This document shows positions 56,428 through 64,000 of a stretch of DNA of 64,000 nt, one piece after another (position 1 is the stretch's first letter; every line of letters begins with the position of its first letter). Where the stretch lies: assembly GCA_028583415.1 (NCBI GenBank), contig CM053276.1, positions 116,837,002 through 116,901,001 of the forward strand. The letters are read 5' to 3'. Made by a program: the position numbers and the translations under genes. The stretch comes from Protea cynaroides. Taxonomy: Eukaryota; Streptophyta; Magnoliopsida; Proteales; Proteaceae. The notes beneath the pieces were generated by a model that ran no database searches, was not told where the DNA came from, and was given only the letters and a program-made list of their open reading frames with translations.

Positions 56428-59142
56428 TTAATGACGAGATGTTGGGCTTCTTAAGCCACCCAAGTTCTCAAGGTAGGAACCTTTCTTCTCGGTGACCATG
56501 GTGTCAGGTTTGCTTGTGGACTTTCTGTCATCGTCTTTCCAATAGTCCTCTACATCCTCCGATGAATCCTTCTTTTTCTCGGTTTCTCCTTGCTCCAAAT
56601 GCCAACCCATAAAGTCCGATAATGTCATTGAAGTAGGTGCCTCCATGGCATTCAACTTCTCTATCTCTTCTCCAGGGTCTGTAAACTTTATCGGCCCAAC
56701 CTCTGGCAAGGAATCCACTGAACGTTTTCTGTCTGACTCAGCCAGCGATGGATTCTTTGCCAGGGAATCAGCATAGAGAACATCTTCAATTCGTGACATG
56801 ACTGTGAAGGCCAAGCTTTCAAGTATCCTTGAATAGCTCTCTAGAACAGACTGTCCAACATCCTGCAGCATTTCAGAGTTAGGATGTCTCTTTGAGCTTG
56901 CGTACATAAATAGAAAATGTATAAAGTAGAACAAGATGACTATAATGTTCATGTCCATACCCGATTGTACTGAATTTTACTTATGTCAAGTGCTGACTGT
57001 GGAATCCCAGGGAACCTCTGCTTTATAAGGACTAGGATGCTCTCTGCTCTCTCTTCAAAGAGTTCCCTCTTTTCTATACTCACTGCTGAACCCCACGACG
57101 ACTTGCCATCTTTGTTGTTCATCTTCCTCTTCCAAATTACAATAGATGCTTCAATCCTGTTCTTGAGGTCTAGGATCTTGTGCTCCGATGAAAGGTCCAT
57201 GCTGTTGAGGAATTGCTCTGGATCAAAGCATTCAACTGTAATATTCCGATATATAGTGTCCCCAAGGCTTGCCCTCCCATTCTAACACCAAAAAGGATAG
57301 AGAAATAAACAGGAGGAAAAATCAAGAAAGCACAAACGCTCTGCGGAAATCAACTGCAGGGATCTTGCTCCTTTTACCTTTGGCAGGGATTCAATATAGT
57401 TTTCAGGAATTTCCATTTCTGACAGAACCTGGGCATTTATGGCCATTGCTGCTTTTAGTACTTGGTTCACAGATTCCTTTTGGAACTGCAGCCATTTTCT
57501 TGATACATCAGACAATCCATTTGGGGGGACCTTAGGAGTGGGAAGCCACCATTTGTCATCCTTCCTACTATTTCCTTTTTCTGCATCCTCATCATCTCTT
57601 GACACATACCAGAACTCAGTCTGGTCTTTGAAGTTATCTAGGTGGTCCTGTTAATCATTAATCAATTGGAAAAGAAGGTGAAATATCAGAATTTATTAGC
57701 CTCTCAAGCTCCTAAGAATTGAAACCATAAAGAGATCAAGTGCTTACGATGAGCATGGCATCAAGTTTCCGCAGGGCAGGGATATTCATAAGCAGATCAG
57801 TTCGTTGGCTTGCCACCATTATCTGTTTAGATAAAGAGAGGAATTCAATGGTGTGAAAAGAAACACAATATATATATATGCAAAATTGACCAAGAACGGA
57901 CTTCAGGGAGAAGTATATCACCTCTACGCTTGTTCCATCCTTGGATTTCTGTTGGGAAGGTACAAATTCAACAATGTGATCAGTGGCAGATAAGAGCCAA
58001 CCAATTTCTTTTCTCCACCTTGCTTTCCTCTCAGGAGACATCGGCTCCAATCGCCATTGTTCACCAAACACGGAAGCTGTTTAAATAGAGGAGGAGAAAA
58101 TTGATAAACTATTTAAGTTTTTGACCATTGGACCCAGCCCAGTAAAGATACAACTTACCCTAAACATTTTCAGAAAGCAGTTGCTTCAAAGAACTTAAAT
58201 CCACATTTTCAAACCATTTAATGAAACCATGGATTTTCTTTACTTTTGCTTAATAATATAACTTATGCAGTTTGTTTTCTACACATATATGCAATATTTG
58301 TGGTTCTATTCGATCGCATTGATTAAGTTGGAGGCCCTGTGATACATTTATTTATGTTTATTGTAACAAAGGAAGGAATTACAGTTTTCGTGGAGATATT
58401 AAGAGCACCTGCAAGGTTGGTAATGGCATTTGACAAAGCCAGAGCCGATGAAACACCCTTCCCTCCACCCGACATATCCTCACCCAGAAGGAGTTTAGCA
58501 AACCTTTCTTTCATCATTTCGTATTCTGAATCAAACTCAACAGGAAACAAGACAGACAAGTTTAGAAAAATTATTACCAGAATATCATTTCCACTCATTA
58601 AATTGATTAGTACTGAGAAGACCTTTCTATTATCTGAAAAGCAATGCTGATTTCCTATGCACCTCACCACATGTATGGATGTATGATGTTTTTGAAACAT
58701 TGTATTATGGGATTTGTAATGTTTCCAAGTTGTAGATTTGCTAATTGTATTCTTTGTAATTTGTTTCAAAGTGTATGAAATCACTAGGGAAGCTATTTAA
58801 CTCGATGGAGATTGACAGAAGAATTAAATAATTACCTGAGTTCTTCTCTTTGGCGTGGGGGGCACCACAGCCTCCCCCTCCCCCTTCTTTGTCCATGCGT
58901 GGATTGGGAGGTGCATCGCTTGATCTATTTGTTGCAGTATCATTTTGTTGATTCTCCAATGAATGGTCAGGTGATGTTGATCCCTGACTTCGAAATGAAA
59001 CCTTATCGTCCACCATTGATCTTCCTTTGTAACTTTCAACAATCATGCTCTGAACCTGGCCACGTCCTGTCTCAAACATCCCTTTAAAGTGTATAGACCT
59101 TGACTTTTGGATATTATTATCCTGTTCAATTGCTCGAACCAT
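56428..59142 (-). CDS. ROPGEF: Rop guanine nucleotide exchange factor (PRONE family)
   Basis: Activates plant ROP small GTPases by GDP/GTP exchange, usually at the plasma membrane below receptor kinases. Seven exons on the minus strand (59142-58836, 58525-58409, 58076-57922, 57822-57748, 57647-57378, 57281-56961, 56862-56428) join to 1680 nt, 559 aa. The variable N-terminus (~100 aa, GGGGGCGAP) precedes the PRONE domain: EMMKERFAKLLLGEDMSGGG, NAITNLAASVFGEQWRLEP, WLLSATDHIVEFVPS, ALRKLDAML and the WWLPTPKVPPNGLSD motif, then RFPGIPQS and SYSRILESLAFTV. The C-terminal tail (~100 aa) is acidic/basic mixed and probably regulatory. The second exon acceptor was chosen by phase. Which numbered paralogue it is cannot be told. 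Confidence 0.94.
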
Positions 59143-59654
59143 TGTGAGTTCGAGCAGGTCTCAAGAGAAGAAATGGGAGCTCAGGACATTGCCTGGGTAA
59201 ATACGGTTGGAAAGTGAAAGCCAACAAAGTAGTTGTAATAGTTATTATTGTCAATTCTGTTGGACAGAATTATTATGTTGAAGATGGAAAGATGGAGATG
59301 GAGGAGAAGCCCATCTCCCTGAAGGAAGGAGAGAGAGACAGACAGACAGACAGAGAGAGAGAGGAAAAGGGAGACAGAGAGCTCTTAGAACCTGTTTTGC
59401 TGGATTTGGCGAATTAGACGCAAATGAGGAAATGATTGAATGAGGGGATTTGCGTTATTTTTTTTTATTTTTTATTTTTTTCAATAGAACGTGGGGTGCA
59501 TGTTTGAGGAAGAAAAGGTGAGGTGATGTGAGAGAGGAGATTAAACAATCAGAGATTATTTTGTCGGAGTTTGTTTTAAGGCTGTGGAGGTTGGACGCTT
59601 CAGCTCTGGTTCAAGAGTCAATGCCCCCAAAAAAGGCCGGGAAGGCATGCGAGG

Positions 59655-59699
<45 letters not shown>

Positions 59700-60180
59700 G
59701 CCGGCATATATGGAATTTCCAAAATTACCAATGACGTGGGCTGGTGCACGACACGTTGAAAACTTGAAATAGATGTGAGGATGAGAGAAATGAGGAAGAT
59801 TTTTCATTTCTAAGAAAATACAGAAAATATAATTTTAGTTTTATTTTTTTATTTTTGGTAAAAATATAATTTTAGTTTGGAAGTACCCAGACCAGATAGA
59901 AGATCTTAAAATAGATAATTATCTGACATTATGACAAAATCCCTATCTTAAAATAGATAACAAACAATGTGACAAAGTCCCTAAATAGTTCAGAGGTATT
60001 AAATGACAAAGGGAATCGCAATCAATATTAAATAGAATTTATTTTAATCATTATCTAACATGATTTTATAATTAATTATTCCAAAACGTTTTAAATCTGA
60101 TTATTATATTTTAGTTTGCTGAGCAACCAACTTCCTTTGATTTGAGAGGTTAAAAAATATAAAGGTGGTTGGTGGCAGTA
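59143..60180. other. RopGEF upstream region and microsatellite
   Basis: The first few hundred bases should hold the RopGEF leader and promoter. A GA/GACA-rich stretch (59325-59375) and a CT microsatellite (59660-59692) are present. No other gene was recognised. Confidence 0.5.
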
Positions 60181-61022
60181 TGGAATATGGATGGGTTGCA
60201 ACTTATTCCTTTTGAGGATCATTTTTATTGGATGGATCTAAAAAAATTGGGTTTTCTCTGTCAAATCTTTTTATCATTTTCCCATCCAACAAGTTGAAGG
60301 AGGAAGAAAATCTCGTTCCATTTTGGTTTCATATTCAAGAATGAAAACTAATTATTCCCAAATATATTTGGAAGAAGATTTGGCATTGTAAAACCTCTTC
60401 AAAAATTAGATCATTCTTATGGAAAGTAAGTGCACAAGGGGATCCATCAGGAGATGGTTTGTTCAATCCATTATCATGTAAAAGAAGCAGTGCTGATTTG
60501 GAAACCATTGACCACCACACCTTATTGTCTTGCCCTTTTGCAAGAACCACTTGGTACAGTTTCTCTATCTCAACAAAAATACCAAATATTCCAGATCTTT
60601 CCTTATCCCACCCAGTGGCTCCAAAATTGGATCTCAATTCTGAATCTTACTAGGAGGCTCAAGATTCTTTTGGTCTGGTTTCCTTCATTTGCTGGTATTT
60701 ATGGAAAACTACAAATGACTTTATTTTTAACTCTAAAGAATGGTCTCCTTTGGCCGTGGCTCAACAAGAGCTCATAAAGATTATCTTTGTGCTTCCCGCA
60801 TTTCTTTTTCTCATGTTGGGACGACTGATCTCCCAAAATGGATCCCCTCCCCCCTCCAAAACACCACACACACACACAAAAGGAACTATTAAAATCAATG
60901 ATAATGCTGCTTATATTGAAGGATCTTATTTAGGAAATATTGATTTCATTTTAGAGATTACCAAGGTAACCCCATTCAGGCATCCACTAGATCCCTTCCT
61001 TTTATCTCAGCAAAAATGGAGG

Positions 61023-61071
<49 letters not shown>

Positions 61072-61457
61072 TACTTTGCAAGCTGCGGTGGTTAGTGGTT
61101 TCCATAATCTAATAGTGGAATCAAATTGTCTTGAGGTAATCCAACATCTTAATAACTTGGATTGTCCTGCTGACACTACCATTCAGTCAATCATTGAGGG
61201 CATACGACATTTTGCCTCTTTATCTAATTCATATTCCTTTCATCACATTCCTAGGAGTGCTAATGAAACTGCACATGCCCTGGCTCGGAAGACCATGTGA
61301 GCACGAGGTTGTTCACTTGGTCTAATTCCTCTCCTTGGCTTAAGGATATTTGTATGAAAGAGGCCTTGGCTTGAACTCTCTTTGGTTTGCAATAAATCTT
61401 CTTTTTATCGTTTGCCATAAATTTCTTTTTTTTAACCCAAAAAAAAAAAAAAAAACG
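60181..61457 (+). mobile_element. 5'-truncated LINE tail (zf-RVT and RNase H regions)
   Basis: The frames at 60345-60650 read YIWKKIWHCKTSSKIRSFLW, then TIDHHTLLSCPFA, the zf-RVT region that ends many plant LINE ORF2 proteins. At 61080-61300 an RNase H-like end follows: NLIVESNCLEVIQHLN and HHIPRSANETAHALARK. Several stops and a CT insertion separate the parts. A poly(A) run at 61440-61456 marks the 3' end. The element is dead. Confidence 0.75.
61021..61069. repeat. CT microsatellite within the LINE tail
   Basis: About 24 CT units interrupt the region between the zf-RVT and RNase H parts. It expands the reading frame with Ser-Leu repeats. Confidence 0.9.
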
Positions 61458-61619
61458 AAGAAAGAAGAAAAGATCTAGCATGAAGTTAATTTGAGCCGTT
61501 GATTGATTTTCCATCTATTCACCAGTTCTCAGCTACTTCGGCGGTTCAATACAGCCCTTTCCTCCAGCCGTCAAGCAACAGAGACATACGGACGAAGAGT
61601 CCCAATATCTTATCAGCAC

Positions 61620-61925
61620 TTTTTTTTTTTTTTTTTTTGGTAAAAGGAAATTTTATTGCATTAAACTGTCAATATACAACGCAGCATCGTCATTACATAA
61701 TTGAACAAGCCACAAAGTGGAATCGAGCCAAATAACTCGTCCTGAACATGTTACAACCCTTCGAACCAAGGAATGCGCCACCTTATTGGCTGACCTTGGA
61801 ATGTGAGAAAAGATAATATGAAGAGTTTTATCAGCAATGGCCAAAATATCATAAACAATGGGTCGTAAATAGATGTTATCCTCCTTACCATCCCCATGAA
61901 TCATGTTGATGAATCTTATCAGCAC
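61620..61925 (-). mobile_element. 5'-truncated LINE tail (RNase H end), minus strand
   Basis: A T run at 61620-61638 is the poly(A) tail on the minus strand. The frame 61925-61653 reads IHGDGKEDNIYLRPIVYDIL, then HIIFSHIPRSANKVAHSLVR, the end of a LINE RNase H domain. It is a related but distinct lineage from the plus-strand tail and faces it, 160 bases apart. Confidence 0.75.
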
Positions 61926-63420
61926 ATTGAAGTCCCTTAAGATAAGATTGTATTCTCAAGCTTGATTATTTCCATTCGCACAGTAGTGTGTAAGTATACA
62001 CTAAAAATGGAGACAATGTCTCTGTAACAGAGGCTATAAAGATAATATCTCCTTGATGTAAGTAATACGATTTCCTAGAGAAGGGAACCATATATACTGC
62101 TTGAGTACCAAAGATTACAAGATATAGGATAAGGATGAACAGTTCATGAAAATGCTTTTATCCAGTAGATAACACTTTGGCACCATGATTATGTAACCTA
62201 CTTAAAATTGGGATTATTTGGCATTTGGATTGACCCATGGATACTCTGATATGTTGGCTCAAAAAGCTACTCATATAATCATATGTATGGGATTTTTGTC
62301 CAGATTTTATAGCAAGAGAGGTCGTGTGGGATGCTTCTCACAGACCTTGATATCATTTCAAATCATGCATTCCTTAGCCTGGGGTAGCCCCTGCTGATGG
62401 CATTGCCGAAGGTGGGACTTTTACACCCTGTTAACTCTTTTCTTTCTTTTCTTTTAATATACTTAGATCTTTAGCACAACAAAGAAAAAAAAAAAAAAAG
62501 GACTTCAATCCACTAGAGTAGCAGGTGGTAGGAATTATGGGTTTCTAACCTCATTAGCTTACCCGGTCAATGGAACGTAACAAAACATACTAGGGGCGTC
62601 TCACTAGCAAGTACAGACACATTCAGCAATAAAAACCTCAAGCTGAATAAAAATCTAGAAGGATGAAGGATTCTAGCCTGACTTATGCCCCTACTATAGA
62701 ATAGCAGTCACGGCCTTCGCATTTGCAGTTTCTTCCTACCCAAATGTAAACAGCTCATGGCATTGCTAAATGAACGCTGGGTTTCCCCAGAAAATGGGTT
62801 TCCCCAGAGTTGAGGGACTCCTCTTTTCCGGAAGAATTCATCTCTATTGTACAAAATATTTCCCCCTTGAAAATGAATAAAATCCCTCCCCATAGGCCAG
62901 TTTGCACCAGAGAAAGAAGGGAGGAAGGGACTTTGTTCGCTGAAACATATAATTTGGATATCAAAGAAAAGAAAAGAAGAAAATTTAACTGACATTTAGG
63001 TTGTGTATGTGAAGAAAATAAAAAAGTAATTTTTTTGAAATGAAAGAGAGATGAACAAATAAATTCATCATTAATCTTATCTCTGTTTTTTTCCTTGATA
63101 TCCAAACATAGCCTTTGAGTTATTATTTGATAAGTGGAAATGGAGGGAAAAAAATTACCCAGGTAGCTGGTACTTATCAGTTTGCTTGAATTTGTGAGGT
63201 TGGTTGTTTCTCCTTGAAAGGCGCCATCTTCATTTTTCCCTTTTACTTTTTTTTATTAAAGTTAGGAAAATTAACACATACTATCCCTACCCCTGTAATT
63301 CACCTTGATTCCAGATCTCTATTAGTTAAAACTCGTTTTAAACACATACCGTACTGTCATACCGTATTCAATCGTTTAATACGTGTATTGTCATATTGAT
63401 CTCAAAAATATTTTAAAATA
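61926..63420. other. Intergenic, no gene recognised
   Basis: AT-rich, with a poly(A) tract near 62484-62500. Small open frames on both strands near 62708-63105 have no recognisable domain. Nothing else is supported. Confidence 0.5.
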
Positions 63421-64000
63421 GAAAAAATTACATCTACACCCCATCAAGGATTACTAACATCATTTACATCCACAAGATTGCAAAAACATCACGTAGGTCC
63501 ACTTAACTGACGAAAATCTGTAAAAATGTTGAAATACAGTTTTACCCCTCATATTATAAATTGAAAAATTAAAAGATAATGTTGATTTACTAATTTAACC
63601 TTCAAATCAAATTTATATTTTCTCTCCATTTTTCCTTTTCAATCTCAACCAAGCCCTAACCCTAACATTGGAGTCTTCCATTCTTCGATCTGCAACTTCT
63701 AAATCCTTTCTGGCTTAAAGATTGAAACCCATATTCAGCCATGCTCTCTGTCTTAATTTATTCATGGCTTACTACGAGGAAGGTAACATCAGCCACGGGA
63801 ATCAAAATTAGAGGAAAAGGGGGAAACCAAAATCAGAGGAAAACCAAGAAGGAAAAAGACCCTCTTGGTTTTGCAGAAGCGAGAGAACGAAGAAGACTCT
63901 TCCAGTGCCTTTGCCAACGTATGACCAGAGCTCTTCCATGGCGGATCTTTAAGCAATTTCTGAAACCAAAATGATTGAGAGAGAGAGAGAGAGAGAGAGA
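63421..64000. mobile_element. Left end of a second non-autonomous Mutator-like element
   Basis: GAAAAAATTACATCTACACC begins at 63421 and closely follows the terminal sequence of the MULE at 10314, including ACCCCATCAAGGATTACTAAC and CACAAGATTGCAAAAACATC. It then reads on into TAACTGACG, matching the right arm of the first copy. The other end lies outside the window. A GA microsatellite closes the window at 63974-64000. Confidence 0.75.

Noticed and set aside
56449..59087. Plus-strand open frames across the RopGEF gene
   Set aside because: They are antisense shadows of the PRONE-domain exons.
41250..59142. A functional gene cluster linking the aminotransferase, RPS17, PsaH and RopGEF genes
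   Set aside because: The products belong to unrelated processes and lie on different strands. There is no sign of co-regulated biosynthetic clustering.

Overview
This is plant nuclear DNA, almost certainly from an angiosperm. It holds intron-containing genes with GT-AG junctions for a chloroplast ribosomal protein, a photosystem I subunit, an aspartate aminotransferase and a plant-specific RopGEF, set among Ty1/copia and Ty3/gypsy retrotransposons, LINE tails, Mutator-like elements and MITEs. No CRISPR array, rRNA or tRNA gene was recognised, and I cannot name the species.

Layout. 1-6.9 kb: two decayed copia fragments; the second is split by a Harbinger-like element carrying a CCA tract and by a hAT-like element that itself holds a 2.4 kb LTR-like insertion. 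7.2-8.7 kb: a weak candidate small gene on the minus strand. 8.8-15 kb: a 1.5 kb non-autonomous Mutator-like element with a perfect 9-bp target duplication, unclear repeat-derived DNA, and a dead MURA-type transposase. 15-19.9 kb: a minus-strand copia element interrupted by a solo LTR. 20.3-34.7 kb: a DNA transposon with roughly 100-bp inverted ends, split by a 12.8 kb block of Ty3/gypsy chromovirus LTRs and coding DNA. 35.4-37.9 kb: a tetraspanin-like gene or pseudogene. 39.5-40.5 kb: tandem and foldback repeats. 41.25-49.5 kb: a 12-exon aspartate aminotransferase of the ASP3 type with a PTS2 signal. 52.9-53.3 kb: plastid ribosomal protein S17 (minus). 54.6-55.3 kb: PsaH. 56.4-59.1 kb: RopGEF (minus). 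60-62 kb: two LINE tails pointing at each other. 63.4 kb to the end: the left end of a second copy of the Mutator-like family seen at 10.3 kb.

The host genes do not form a pathway cluster. Several products act in plastids or peroxisomes, but adjacency looks incidental.

The most interesting signal lies in the gypsy LTR family. Five LTR copies, on both strands, carry an open frame of exactly 135 nt (44 codons plus stop) with no indels. Its differences are mostly synonymous and it ends in a C-x-C-x2-C motif. It follows a splice-acceptor-like TTTTAG. In the two copies that keep the upstream part it lies behind a 60-nt exon-like segment, donor sites and a TATAAATA box. This suggests a spliced small gene inside the LTR itself; the start codon is unresolved. 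The same LTRs carry clusters of family-specific palindromic words at two fixed positions.
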